Positions 45,816-54,156 of a DNA stretch of 64,000 bases are shown piece after piece. Source of the DNA: Desulforhopalus sp. GTDB lineage: Bacteria > Desulfobacterota > Desulfobulbia > Desulfobulbales > Desulfocapsaceae. The stretch covers positions 186,001 to 250,000 of the forward strand of contig JAOTRX010000008.1 of the NCBI GenBank assembly GCA_030247675.1. The letters are read 5' to 3'. The translations under genes were made by a program, and so were the position numbers. Below the pieces are notes generated by a model that worked only from the letters and a program-made list of their open reading frames with translations, did not search any database and was not told the origin of the DNA. The first letter of the stretch is position 1; each line of letters opens with the position of its first letter.

Positions 45816-47369
45816 TCATCTGAGCCAGACCTCTACCCGGCGATTTTTTTCCTTGCCGGAAAGGGAAAGATTTGATGCAACGGGAAGCTCTGCACCACCG
45901 CTGGCAACATGATCAACGGCAACACCTCTTGACCGTAGCTGCTCGGCCACTATTTCCGCTCTAATTCTTGCCAGTCGCAAGTTCATCTCGTAGTCACCGG
46001 CCTTGTCGGCAAAACCGGCAAGAATGATTTGCCGGTCACGGCGGTCTTGCAGAAAATCAGCTACCCGGCTGAGATCTCGTTCGGCCCGCGTGTCGAGAGC
46101 AACCTTGCCTGTTTGAAAACGGAAATTGAGGGAAAGACGCTCGGCGTCAGCGGTTGCTTTAAGATACTCCTGAACCATTACCGTGCTTTTTATCTGGGTC
46201 TGATCGATCTTTTCGCTATACAGAGTTTTGATATTCATACCAATAAAATCAATATTATTGGTGATTTCCTGTCCCTTTTGAGATTGGACAAATTCAATAA
46301 AATCTCGGACATACGAATTTTTGGGGTGAGTTTCCGTATACAGATACAAGCGTCTGACTATCGGATAATCCTCCGTGGCAACAGTAAGAAAGCTCGGCGA
46401 TATAGGATTGGCGCCGGTCTCAGCAACGGCTATCGCTTTCGCTTCGTTGATACTCGGCAGACTGGTAAAACCTATCCCGAGGGGATCCTGAGCAACCTGC
46501 GCTGATAGTTCCGGATTCGATTCGAACCGTCTGACACCTTGCTTCAACTTCATTTGGCCGAGAACAATCGCCTTGAAAGTGTCATAGGTTCCGGAGTTTT
46601 CATCTCTTGCATAAACCGCTATCTTGCCCGGTTCACCTCCCACCTGCCGCCAGTTGGTCGTTTTTCCGGAGAAGATATCGGCAAGCTGTTTGATGCTGAG
46701 TGTATTGATTTTGTTACTTTTATTAACAACAACCGCAATACCGTCGAGGGCAATGACATGTTCATTGGCTGGCGAGGTCATTTCACCGAGTTTGATGAGT
46801 TCGATAAACTCCTTTTCTTGTATTCTCCGGGAGGCCATGCCGATTTCGCATTGTTCCGTCGCAAGATCCTTAAAACCAGTAGCCGATCCATGAGCGTGAA
46901 TTTCCACTACCTTGATCGAATCCTTGAATTTTGCTTTTATAACTACCTCATTGGCCATATTCCCAGCAAACTGCTCGACCTTTTCAGCCCCAAGTATGGT
47001 GCTCAGATAGCCACTGACCAGAGCAGGAGCAAGCTTTGCGCCGATGGTATTCGAACCGTGCAGACGAAGAATGGTTTTTTCCGGTAGAATTGCAGTACCA
47101 TCGGCATTAACAAGAGCCCCGAAGGAACTCGATTGGCCGGCCGCTCCTAGCTTTTCTGCTGATCGATCGGCAGCATAAAAACGCTCCGGAGATTCTGGAG
47201 AGGCAAGGGCAAAGGCTGGGACCATTACTCTGTCAGTAAAATGCACAGCCTGCAAAAGGACAACTATGACACACAAGGGCAGGATCACAACCAGGGCAGA
47301 GAGGGTTCGTTTTCTCACTACCTGCAGAACACCCAAAAAACCTTCAACCCTAACACCTGTTGTTTTCAT
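45816..47369 (-). CDS. PstS-like phosphate-binding protein fused to an OmpA-type peptidoglycan-binding domain
   Basis: Exported protein of 517 residues. A signal-anchor helix (LSALVVILPLCVIVVLLQAV) is followed by a PstS-like phosphate-binding domain (about 80-390) with LRLHGSNTIGAKLAPAL, AHGSATGFKDL, EIGMASRRIQ, and ENSGTYDTFKAIVLG. An OmpA C-terminal domain (about 405-517) follows, with FQTGKVALDTRAERDL, ILAGFADKAGDYEMNLRLARIRAE and SLSGKEKNRRVEVWL. The fusion would fix a phosphate-binding protein to the cell wall. No PstCAB transporter is present; the PiT transporter and DUF47 genes lie just beyond. GAGGG precedes ATG 47369. A Pho-type promoter lies about 85 bases upstream. Confidence 0.9.
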   Translation of the reverse strand: MKTTGVRVEGFLGVLQVVRKRTLSALVVILPLCVIVVLLQAVHFTDRVMVPAFALASPESPERFYAADRSAEKLGAAGQSSSFGALVNADGTAILPEKTILRLHGSNTIGAKLAPALVSGYLSTILGAEKVEQFAGNMANEVVIKAKFKDSIKVVEIHAHGSATGFKDLATEQCEIGMASRRIQEKEFIELIKLGEMTSPANEHVIALDGIAVVVNKSNKINTLSIKQLADIFSGKTTNWRQVGGEPGKIAVYARDENSGTYDTFKAIVLGQMKLKQGVRRFESNPELSAQVAQDPLGIGFTSLPSINEAKAIAVAETGANPISPSFLTVATEDYPIVRRLYLYTETHPKNSYVRDFIEFVQSQKGQEITNNIDFIGMNIKTLYSEKIDQTQIKSTVMVQEYLKATADAERLSLNFRFQTGKVALDTRAERDLSRVADFLQDRRDRQIILAGFADKAGDYEMNLRLARIRAEIVAEQLRSRGVAVDHVASGGAELPVASNLSLSGKEKNRRVEVWLR

Positions 47370-47451
47370 CTTACCCTCACCGTTCAGTGAAAAATGCAAA
47401 GAAGTTTGTGATTACCGTATCTGCCCTCCTTCTCTTTTGTAAAAAAGATTG

Positions 47452-47493
47452 ATTATACAGGAATTAGATTCTCGTTAGGTTTTAATTGCCCGG
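47452..47493 (-). promoter_or_regulatory. PHO-box-like repeats and -10 box of the PstS-OmpA gene
   Basis: On the minus strand the words GCAAT (from 47489), CTAAC (47478) and CTAAT (47467) are spaced exactly 11 bases apart, the period of PhoB half-sites, and are followed ten bases later by a perfect TATAAT (47457-47452). There is no TTGACA-like -35 box, as in activator-dependent Pho promoters. Transcription would start near 47445. Confidence 0.6.
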
Positions 47494-47619
47494 CATTTTC
47501 TGCGAGATAACCAGCCGAGGGGAAATTGTACCAATCTTCTCAACACCCCACAAAGAATGGATATAACTATTGATTATCAATATACAAAATCAATACCACC
47601 CCTTCTCCGGAAGCAATAT

Positions 47620-47646
47620 TTAATCAAATCGTAACCCTATCGTAAT
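47620..47646 (+). promoter_or_regulatory. PHO-box-like direct repeats facing the small plus-strand ORF
   Basis: TTAAT (47620), GTAAC (47631) and GTAAT (47642) are spaced by 11 bases; the last two lie in a perfect seven-base repeat ATCGTAA-CCCT-ATCGTAA (47628-47645). The pattern is the same TAAC/TAAT series found before the PstS-OmpA and PiT operons, but on the plus strand. The 340 bases between 47370 and 47711 hold only these regulatory sequences. Confidence 0.5.
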
Positions 47647-47717
47647 GTATGCACCCTACCCTTTAATCTACGGTAAGTGTTGTTGCGGTAACCTCAACCA
47701 ATCAAGGGTATATGATC

Positions 47718-47909
47718 ATGATAGAATTTCTCACGGGCATAATCATTTTAGTAATACTCGGATTGATCGTGTGGTTTCAGTTTCAATCATCGAAACTGCC
47801 ACCAAATGCTCTGCTGCTGTTTGACGTCCTGCAGGAAATAGGCGGCGAGGGTACGCCCACCAATCCCCAGGAAGGCTCTCTGCGAGCGGAAAAACATTGC
47901 AAAGCATGA
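47718..47909 (+). CDS. Hypothetical small membrane protein
   Basis: A 63-residue frame with one strong N-terminal transmembrane helix (FLTGIIILVILGLIVWFQF) and a polar C terminus (SKLPPNALLLFDVLQEIGG...). AAGGG lies nine bases before ATG 47718; ATG 47712 is too close to it. PHO-box-like repeats upstream point the same way, which suggests a phosphate-regulated small protein. I recognise no family. A minus-strand frame (47787-47972, MKKRILSAVATLLSLVPVGI) overlaps it and is an alternative. Confidence 0.4.
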   Translation: MIEFLTGIIILVILGLIVWFQFQSSKLPPNALLLFDVLQEIGGEGTPTNPQEGSLRAEKHCKA

Positions 47910-48024
47910 AGGAATACCAACCGGTACGAGAGAAAGCAGGGTTGCGACTGCAGACAGAATCCTCTTTTTCATTGAGGAATACAGCAGGAATGAGGGAAAA
48001 ATATAGCCTATCAGTGGTGAGGGA

Positions 48025-49035
48025 TTACTGGCCGACGCCACAGACTTGCAGGAGAAGATAAAAAAAGCCGGCAACAGCAGCCGAAGCCGGAATGGTGACC
48101 ACCCAGGCAAGGGCCAGGTTGGCGGCAACTTCCCAGCGAACAGCGGATAAACGCTTTGTGGAACCGACTCCGAAGATACATGCTGTGATGGTGTGGGTAG
48201 TGGAAATCGGTGCGCCAACCAACGAAGCACCGGTAATGACCATAGCAGCCGAGGTTTCAGCCGCAAAACCGGTAATTGGCTCCAGTTTTGAGATACGTTG
48301 GCCCATCGTTTTGATAATTTTCCATCCGCCAAGCGCGGTACCGAGCCCCATTGCCAAGGCGCAGGAGATTGTAACCCAAAAAGGAACAATTACAGAATCG
48401 ATCTGGTGAAAAAGCAGAAGGGCCAGAGTGATTACACCCATGGTTTTTTGCGCATCATTGAGGCCGTGACTGGTGGCCATAAAGGCGGCCGAGAGTATCT
48501 GCAGCTTTTTGAATTTCTGCGCGACATTCTTGCGGTTGGCATTGGCAAAAACAAACAGCAAGCCAAGCATCACCAGATAACTCACAAGAAACCCGGCAAG
48601 AGGAGATAGTACCATTGGCAGGATGATTTTTTTCAGAATACTCATGCCGTTTAGGCTGGCAAAGCCTGAATGGGTAATCGCCGCGCCGATCAGTCCGCCG
48701 ATCAGGGCGTGGGAGGATGAGGATGGAATACCAAAGTACCAGGTGATGAGGTTCCAGGCAATGGCGCCAATAAGAGCAGCCAGGACCAGAATTTGACTGC
48801 CCATAACGATATCGGTGTTGACGATCCCCTTGCCCAAGGTATGCGCCACCTCACTGCCTAAAAGCGCACCGATCAGATTCAGTACCGCCGCCATGAGTAC
48901 CGCCGTTCGCGGGGTCAAAACATTGGTGCTGACCACTGTGGCGATGGCATTGGCACAATCATGCGCCCCGTTGGTGAAATCAAAAATCAGGGCAATAACT
49001 ACTATGACAATGAGCAGCAAGGGGACATCAAGCAT
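48025..49035 (-). CDS. Low-affinity inorganic phosphate transporter, PiT family
   Basis: Polytopic permease of 336 residues for phosphate, probably metal-phosphate with H+ or Na+. It has about ten hydrophobic helices and the duplicated PiT signature: FDFTNGAHDCANAIATVVSTNVLTP near the N terminus and ATSHGLNDAQKTMGVI in the second half, with GIPSSSSHALIGGLIGAA and GAPISTTHTITACIFGVG as the paired membrane loops. It overlaps the DUF47 gene upstream by eight bases; such pairs are typical, the DUF47 protein being a PhoU-like regulator of the transporter. Confidence 0.95.
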   Translation of the reverse strand: MLDVPLLLIVIVVIALIFDFTNGAHDCANAIATVVSTNVLTPRTAVLMAAVLNLIGALLGSEVAHTLGKGIVNTDIVMGSQILVLAALIGAIAWNLITWYFGIPSSSSHALIGGLIGAAITHSGFASLNGMSILKKIILPMVLSPLAGFLVSYLVMLGLLFVFANANRKNVAQKFKKLQILSAAFMATSHGLNDAQKTMGVITLALLLFHQIDSVIVPFWVTISCALAMGLGTALGGWKIIKTMGQRISKLEPITGFAAETSAAMVITGASLVGAPISTTHTITACIFGVGSTKRLSAVRWEVAANLALAWVVTIPASAAVAGFFYLLLQVCGVGQ

Positions 49036-49657
49036 TTTTTAGCACCACCTCTTCAATAGCATCCACCAGATCGTCTATCCTCTCGATTACCTGCTCAATG
49101 CGATCATACACTTGTATCCATTTGATAATATCGACGACGCCGCTTATTTCGCTGACGGGCCCATCCTGTAACTCCGCCAGGCCGGTACTGAGCAACATCT
49201 CACAATCCAGCTTGAGATCCTTACTTTCCCTGACTATCGGTCCGACTTCCTCCCCACCTTGAAGAGCACCAATCAGTTTTCCTGTCGAGACGGCCATCAT
49301 CTGTATATTTTCCATCATTTTTTGGGCAGGAAAGCGAATGCGGCCAAAACCGGAGATGTGGGTGCGGGTGGCAATGCTTTTCAGGACATTAATCGAATCT
49401 TCTTGGGCAAGACTGATCCGATAAATATCTTCACGATCGATTGGGGTGATAAACGAACTGGAAAGCTGGCGGGCAATTTCGCGACAAAGCTCGTCACCCC
49501 GCTCTTCCTTTATGGAAATTCGTTTGAGTGCCTCATCGACAAGACTGTAGTTATCGAAAAGTTGGCTAAGCTCCGTGGCAACATCCTTGAAGAGTTCATT
49601 TTGCTGAATCAGCAGGTCAAAAAAACGAATGGATTTGGGAAAAAGGGTAAATGCCAT
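49028..49657 (-). CDS. DUF47/PhoU-like phosphate transport regulator
   Basis: All-helical protein of 209 residues of the TIGR00153/DUF47 group, distantly PhoU-like. Recognisable segments are IKEERGDELCREIARQLSSSFITPIDREDIYRI near 50-80 and the C-terminal KWIQVYDRIEQVIERIDDLVDAIEEVVLKNA. The conserved E-x-x-x-D pattern suggests metal-bound helices. It is first in a two-gene operon with the PiT transporter and is preceded by PHO-box-like repeats. Confidence 0.93.
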   Translation of the reverse strand: MAFTLFPKSIRFFDLLIQQNELFKDVATELSQLFDNYSLVDEALKRISIKEERGDELCREIARQLSSSFITPIDREDIYRISLAQEDSINVLKSIATRTHISGFGRIRFPAQKMMENIQMMAVSTGKLIGALQGGEEVGPIVRESKDLKLDCEMLLSTGLAELQDGPVSEISGVVDIIKWIQVYDRIEQVIERIDDLVDAIEEVVLKNA

Positions 49658-49817
49658 AACAAGAGTCCTGCCTGATTATTCAAACGCTTCATCATCCAAG
49701 GGCCTTCCTTTGCTAATCAAGAACAAGTGCCCTGCCAAAACTTCGCCAAGTACCCCAGTAGTCTGTATCTCTCCCGCCATTTCTTTCGGGTATGAAAAGG
49801 GCTTCTCGGTGCGACCC

Positions 49818-49871
49818 GTAATACAAAGCTCAGATTAGGATTCTGTTAGATTTTCATTTGATTTTGGTTAG
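49818..49871 (-). promoter_or_regulatory. Four-unit PHO-box-like array before the DUF47-PiT operon
   Basis: On the minus strand CTAAC (from 49871), CAAAT (49860), CTAAC (49849) and CTAAT (49838) repeat with an exact 11-bp period. A weak -10 box, TATTAC (49823-49818), follows. The two unambiguous units read TCTAACA and CCTAATC, close to the CCTAACG/TCTAATT pair before the PstS-OmpA gene. The remaining bases of the 49658-50045 gap hold nothing I recognise. Confidence 0.6.
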
Positions 49872-50045
49872 CGTTACATTCATTTCTTTTTTGGTGCGCA
49901 GAGTAATGAAACTCGCGCCGTCTCATCGCCTCTTCGATTCTGTTGTCACGCACAAAGATATTGGCAATGATCAACTTCATCATGGCTCACTTTTATAGAA
50001 TAGCGTATCATGGTTTCTTTGTATGGTTAAAGAGAAAAACATTTT

Positions 50046-51386
50046 ATGGACACGAGAGACATGAATCCCATTTGTATCATAGATGATCAGCCTTCCATTG
50101 GTAGCACAATTTCCAACGTTCTGATGGACGAGGGTTATCAAGCCCTGGTATTTCCTGATGCAGAGAGTTTCTTACAAAAGCTCGACACACTCGAGCCCTC
50201 CCTTGTTATGCTAGATATCTGGCTTCCAGGGCTGGACGGTCTGGAGCTTCTGAAACGGTTACAAGGCCGATTCCCATCGCTGCCCATCATAATGATGAGT
50301 GGGCATGCCGGTATTGAGACGGCGGTTACCGCGATAAAGGCCGGCGCCTACGATTTCATGGAAAAACCCTTACATCTTGAAGTATTACTCGACAAGGTAA
50401 AATCTGCTATTAAGCATCGCCCTGCAAGGATCACATCGATCCTTCCTTCCGATACGGAACTCGAGATCGCCAGCGCCGACCTTTTAATGCCCCCCGGCAT
50501 GGTGGAGGTTATAGATTCTACCGAACCGCAACGAACCCTTAAGGAGAATGTTGTCCTGAATGGCGTAGGCCTTCTGAGTGGCCGAAAAACGGGCATTATC
50601 CTCAGCCCTCTGGGGATAGATGAAGGGATCGTCTTTCAAACTCTCGACGGCCAAACCATCCGTGGTCATATCACCTCCTTAGCCAATTTTTCCAAAACTG
50701 TCTCGTCAAAAACCTTTTCAGCCAACTCCACCACCCTCGATAATGGCCGGCAACAGGTGAGAACTGTCGAACACTTGATGGCAATCTTTTCCATGTATGG
50801 CATAACAAACGTGCTTATAAAGGTCGACGATGAGGTGCCGAATGTAGATGGTTCAGCCAAGGATTTCTGTGCCCTTATTGAACAGGCAGGAATAGAGGCG
50901 CAACCAGCAACCACCAAGGTTGCCGTCATCCGTCAGAGGGTCGGAGTTGGCAATGATGAAAGGGATGAAAAGCATCTCCATGCTGAACCCTTTGATGGGT
51001 TCGAGATTGTGATGAGGGTTGATTATCCTTCTCCCATAGGCGAACAGATTTTCACCTTCAATCCTGAAAAAAAATCATTTGCAAAGGAAATAGCCCCAGC
51101 TCGATCATTCAATACCTTTGAAAATATCGAAATGGCACAAAGGCTTGGAAAGGTCGGTGGCGGATATCTTAACTCCCATATCATCATGTACGAGGGTAAG
51201 GTTATCAATACCGAGCTGCGATATCCTGATGAATTTGTACGACACAAGATACTCGACCTGATAGGCGATCTCTATCTCCTCGGTTTTGCCATTAAAGGAC
51301 GAATTACCGCTAATATGACATCTCATGGGTACAATCAGGCACTGGTAGAACGCCTGTACCAGGCTATCCAGAGTAATTCCGTATAA
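50046..51386 (+). CDS. lpxC: Response regulator receiver fused to UDP-3-O-acyl-GlcNAc deacetylase LpxC
   Basis: A 446-residue fusion. Residues about 5-125 are a complete receiver: CIIDDQPSI, phospho-Asp in VMLDIWLPGLDG, MMSGHAG Ser, and MEKPLH Lys. After a linker, residues about 160-445 are LpxC, the zinc enzyme of the committed step of lipid A synthesis: QRTLKENVVLNGVGLLSG, the TVEHLMAIFSMYGITNV motif with Glu and zinc His, PNVDGSAKDF, ARSFNTFE, and the distal zinc ligands in FVRHKILDLIGDL, plus the catalytic His in TSHGYNQALVERL. All active-site residues are present, so this may be the working lpxC, controlled by phosphorylation or partner binding. ATG 50046 is used; ATG 50061 would also keep the receiver. 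No kinase gene is adjacent. Confidence 0.92.
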   Translation: MDTRDMNPICIIDDQPSIGSTISNVLMDEGYQALVFPDAESFLQKLDTLEPSLVMLDIWLPGLDGLELLKRLQGRFPSLPIIMMSGHAGIETAVTAIKAGAYDFMEKPLHLEVLLDKVKSAIKHRPARITSILPSDTELEIASADLLMPPGMVEVIDSTEPQRTLKENVVLNGVGLLSGRKTGIILSPLGIDEGIVFQTLDGQTIRGHITSLANFSKTVSSKTFSANSTTLDNGRQQVRTVEHLMAIFSMYGITNVLIKVDDEVPNVDGSAKDFCALIEQAGIEAQPATTKVAVIRQRVGVGNDERDEKHLHAEPFDGFEIVMRVDYPSPIGEQIFTFNPEKKSFAKEIAPARSFNTFENIEMAQRLGKVGGGYLNSHIIMYEGKVINTELRYPDEFVRHKILDLIGDLYLLGFAIKGRITANMTSHGYNQALVERLYQAIQSNSV

Positions 51387-51435
51387 AGCTGCCTCAACAG
51401 ACTTGCGCCCTCAGTTAATGTTGGACAAACAAAAA

Positions 51436-51465
51436 AAGGGATCTGCTTTACAGCAGATCCCTTGC
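51436..51465 (-). terminator. Rho-independent terminator of the PxxKW gene
   Basis: On the minus strand AAGGGATCTGC, loop TGTAAA, GCAGATCCCTT form an 11-bp perfect stem followed by a run of seven T. It ends transcription of the cysteine-rich protein gene and, with its A run, may also serve the lpxC fusion from the other side. Confidence 0.9.
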
Positions 51466-51490
51466 AAATCATAAAATTTGGCCCAGCGAG

Positions 51491-51736
51491 TTATTTTCTC
51501 TTCGAAGCGCGCTTTGCAGCCTTCAATGGGTTAACCCTGATTTTCACAACACTAATTTCCGGCTTTGCATGCGTTGCAAAATTGCAAAAACCCAATTTCC
51601 ATTTAGCCGAAGGATTCACATAACTCCTGCAGTACTGAGCATTCTCACTTTCTACGATACGGCCACATCCTTCGCACTTATCAATGATAGGCTGAAAACG
51701 ACCATCAGCATAATTTACCGTCGCCTGATTCTCCAT
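51491..51736 (-). CDS. PxxKW-family cysteine-rich protein
   Basis: Small protein of 81 residues with a zinc-ribbon-like DKCEGCGRIVE, further cysteines at AQYCRSY and GFCNFATH, the NPSAKW (PxxKW) motif that names the family, and a very basic C terminus (PLKAAKRASKRK). I know the family mainly from sulfate-reducing bacteria; its function is unknown. The basic tail could bind nucleic acid. A strong terminator follows it. Confidence 0.88.
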   Translation of the reverse strand: MENQATVNYADGRFQPIIDKCEGCGRIVESENAQYCRSYVNPSAKWKLGFCNFATHAKPEISVVKIRVNPLKAAKRASKRK

Positions 51737-52283
51737 GTATTCGTCCTCCGATACGTCAAACTCTTGCTGGCGCTCCCATCGTCACACCAGGGGAAACAGC
51801 CGTGGTGAACCACGGACTGACACAAGTAGCAAATATAGAACCTCTCTATATAGCAAACCTGGGACAAAGAAACAAGCTTTTTAAAGCCGAACCGCTCATC
51901 ATAACAGTTCTTCCTTACCTGCCACTTGAACAGCGGGATATTGAAGTAATGAAGTGATGAAACCTTCTCCCCTCCACATCAGCAAATTGGCAAGTGGCCT
52001 TCTCCCGCGACCCCAAAATATATGCATGAGAAGAATTCTAATTTGCCATCATCGTTTCAGCAGATACGGATGAGCTCTTTTCCATTAAAATATGCCCCAC
52101 CCCCACAAGATGACAACCTGTCCTTACAACGTTCTAGAAATAATTTGCCAAGACAATGCAATAAAACTCCAGGACTTGTAATATGAAGCATCTTGTTATA
52201 TAATCGATTTTACTTTCTGTTTGGAACGAATGGAGGTGTTTTCCTGACTCCTCTTGATATGCTCTCTAAAATTGGAGGCAAAG
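51737..52283. other. Intergenic region between divergent genes
   Basis: About 550 bases without a convincing gene. It holds a small hairpin at 51800-51815 (CCGTGG, TGAA loop, CCACGG) upstream of the PxxKW gene and, on the right, the promoter of the pilC-like gene. The middle is AT-rich and shows nothing I recognise. Confidence 0.55.
52176..52204 (+). promoter_or_regulatory. Promoter of the pilC-like gene
   Basis: TTGTAA (52176-52181) and TATAAT (52199-52204) are separated by exactly 17 bases, 80 bases before the pilC-like start. Confidence 0.65.
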
Positions 52284-53489
52284 ATGCCGGTTTATGTTTG
52301 GAAGGGGAAAAATTCTGCTGGCGAGAAAAGAAAGGGAGAAATTGAAGCTCCCGACCAGGCTGGTGCACTCGCACAACTAAAACGGCTGCGGATCATCGAC
52401 TTAGTCATAAAGGAAAAGCCCAAAGACCTTCTTGCAAATGTTGCTTTTTTCAAACCGAAAGTGACGGGAAAAGATATCGTTATCTTTACCCGTCAGTTAT
52501 CGACTATGATTAACGCTGGCCTTCCTCTGGTTCAAGGTCTCGAAATACTTGAGAAACAACAGGCAAATCCGACATTCAGAAAAGCGTTGGGAGAGATCCG
52601 CGCCGATGTCGAAGCAGGATCTACTCTTGCCGATTCAATGCGGAAAAAGCCGAAGGTGTTCGACAATCTATTTACCAACATGATCGAGGCTGGGGAAACT
52701 GGGGGTATTTTAGATACTATTCTTTCGAGGCTCGCCGTCTTTATGGAGAAATCCATGGCTCTCAAAAAGAAAATAAAAGGGGCAATGACCTACCCGGCAA
52801 TTTGCCTTGGAATTTCCATAGTTATCTTGGCGATTATTCTCATCTTTGTTATACCGGTATTCTCAAAAATGTTTGCCGACTTCGGCTCGACATTGCCGCT
52901 CCCAACTCAAATTGTTGTAAATATGAGCGAATTCTTTAAAAGCAATATTCTCTATATTGCCATCGGCATTTTTATTGCGATAATGCTTGTGAAGAAATTC
53001 TACGGCACAGAAAAGGGCAAGTTGGTTATTGACAAGGGCCTATTACATGCTCCTGTCGTTGGGATTTTGTTGCGCAAGGTGGCTGTCGCAAAATTCACAA
53101 GGACACTAAGCACCATGCTGCAAAGCGGTGTTCCAATTCTTGAGGCATTGCAGGTAGTTGCAAAAACAGCGGGAAACAAAATAATTGAGAATGCGGTATT
53201 TCGAGTTGGCGATTCGATTGCGGAAGGGAGGCCATTGGCCGACCCATTAGAGGAAAGTGGAGTATTTCCCAACATGGTAATACAGATGATCAACGTCGGC
53301 GAATCTGTCGGTGCATTAGACACCATGCTTGAAAAAATCGCTGATTTCTATGACGAAGAAGTTGATCAGGCGGTAGAAAACCTGACTGCTATGATTGAGC
53401 CTTTCATGATGGTCTTTCTTGGGGGCATGATTGGCGGTCTGGTTGTCGCAATGTATTTACCAATTTTCAAGATTGCTGCCGTCGTCTAA
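52284..53489 (+). CDS. pilC: Type II secretion/type IV pilus inner-membrane protein (PilC/GspF family)
   Basis: Platform protein of 401 residues with the family start PVYVWKGKNSAGEKRKGEIEA, two copies of the T2SF domain (first: FTRQLSTMINAGLPLVQGLEIL...GSTLADSMRKKPKVFDNLFTNMIEAGETGG; second: FTRTLSTMLQSGVPILEALQVV...GRPLADPLEESGVFPNMVIQMINVGESVGAL) and three hydrophobic helices (near 170, 220 and 375). GGAGG sits seven bases before ATG 52284; the longer frame from 52254 lacks support. The usual partners PilB and PilT are not beside it; the next gene is ihfA. Confidence 0.93.
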   Translation: MPVYVWKGKNSAGEKRKGEIEAPDQAGALAQLKRLRIIDLVIKEKPKDLLANVAFFKPKVTGKDIVIFTRQLSTMINAGLPLVQGLEILEKQQANPTFRKALGEIRADVEAGSTLADSMRKKPKVFDNLFTNMIEAGETGGILDTILSRLAVFMEKSMALKKKIKGAMTYPAICLGISIVILAIILIFVIPVFSKMFADFGSTLPLPTQIVVNMSEFFKSNILYIAIGIFIAIMLVKKFYGTEKGKLVIDKGLLHAPVVGILLRKVAVAKFTRTLSTMLQSGVPILEALQVVAKTAGNKIIENAVFRVGDSIAEGRPLADPLEESGVFPNMVIQMINVGESVGALDTMLEKIADFYDEEVDQAVENLTAMIEPFMMVFLGGMIGGLVVAMYLPIFKIAAVV

Positions 53490-53531
53490 GAAAATCTCAA
53501 TCAATTGATTTTGTTATTTGTTGCTGAATAT

Positions 53532-53559
53532 TTGACTTTCTGCTCTGAAAGTATATCAT
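53532..53559 (+). promoter_or_regulatory. Possible promoter of the IHF-alpha gene
   Basis: TTGACT (53532-53537) and TATCAT (53554-53559) are 16 bases apart, about 45 bases before the start codon. The boxes are fair rather than strong. Confidence 0.45.
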
Positions 53560-53602
53560 TGTAAAAAGTTTCTTAACCAATACAGTACAATCAGGAGGAA
53601 TT

Positions 53603-53890
53603 ATGACCCTTACAAAAGCTGATTTGGTCCAGCAAGTGTACAAAAACCACGAGGGGTTAACAAAAGCCCAGGCTACCGATTCAGTAGAAGCATTTCTTCG
53701 TATCTCGAAAGATTCACTGATAAATGGTTCCGATCTCTTATTAAGTGGTTTCGGCAAATTTAATGTGAAACGGAAAAATGCACGTCGGGGCAGAAACCCA
53801 CAAACCGGAGATGAGCTCACCCTTGATGCTCGGCGTGTTGTCACCTTCAAGCCATCTGGGATTTTAAGGGAAAAGATAAACGCATCTTAA
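53603..53890 (+). CDS. ihfA: Integration host factor alpha-like DNA-binding protein (HU/IHF family)
   Basis: DNA-bending protein of 95 residues: LTKADLVQQVYKNHEGLTKAQATDSVEAFL, then LLLSGFGKFNVKRKNARRGRNPQTGDELTLDARRVVTFKPSGILREKIN. The beta-arm GRNPQTG and the ARRVVTFKPS end resemble the IHF alpha subunit more than HU. AGGAGG precedes ATG 53603. The beta subunit is not in the window. Confidence 0.93.
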   Translation: MTLTKADLVQQVYKNHEGLTKAQATDSVEAFLRISKDSLINGSDLLLSGFGKFNVKRKNARRGRNPQTGDELTLDARRVVTFKPSGILREKINAS

Positions 53891-54032
53891 TGTTTTTTGA
53901 GTTTGCTACGTTTTTCGGGTTTCTCTCTTAGGCGAATCGTTGGTTGCTCTTCGAGCGCTTGTGGTGTGTGGCGTTGTGGTACCATCTCTGGGCTTCCCGG
54001 AAAATTTCCCTTGTATGTTCCAGGGATTTCTT

Positions 54033-54076
54033 GCGACCGCAAGACCTGAAAGAATCTATATCAGGTCAGCGGTCGC
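54033..54076 (+). other. Long two-part hairpin downstream of ihfA
   Basis: GCGACCGC (54033-54040) pairs with GCGGTCGC (54069-54076) and, inside it, ACCTGA (54044-54049) pairs with TCAGGT (54061-54066), with an 11-base loop. The stem is followed by TTTCGTTT. It may be a terminator for ihfA or a structured leader of the ParB-like gene, which starts 80 bases later. The 266-base gap (53891-54156) has no gene. Confidence 0.5.
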
Positions 54077-54156
54077 TTTCGTTTAGGCTTTGATTTTCAG
54101 CTACCAGGGGTGTCTTTCTTAATTCATAATGCAGATTACCTTCCCCAGGATTGATC

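Noticed and set aside
47787-48389. Minus-strand frame of 200 codons overlapping the PiT gene end and the small plus-strand ORF
   Set aside because: Most of it is an out-of-frame shadow of the PiT gene. Only its last 62 codons (from 47972) could be a separate small protein, noted as an alternative.
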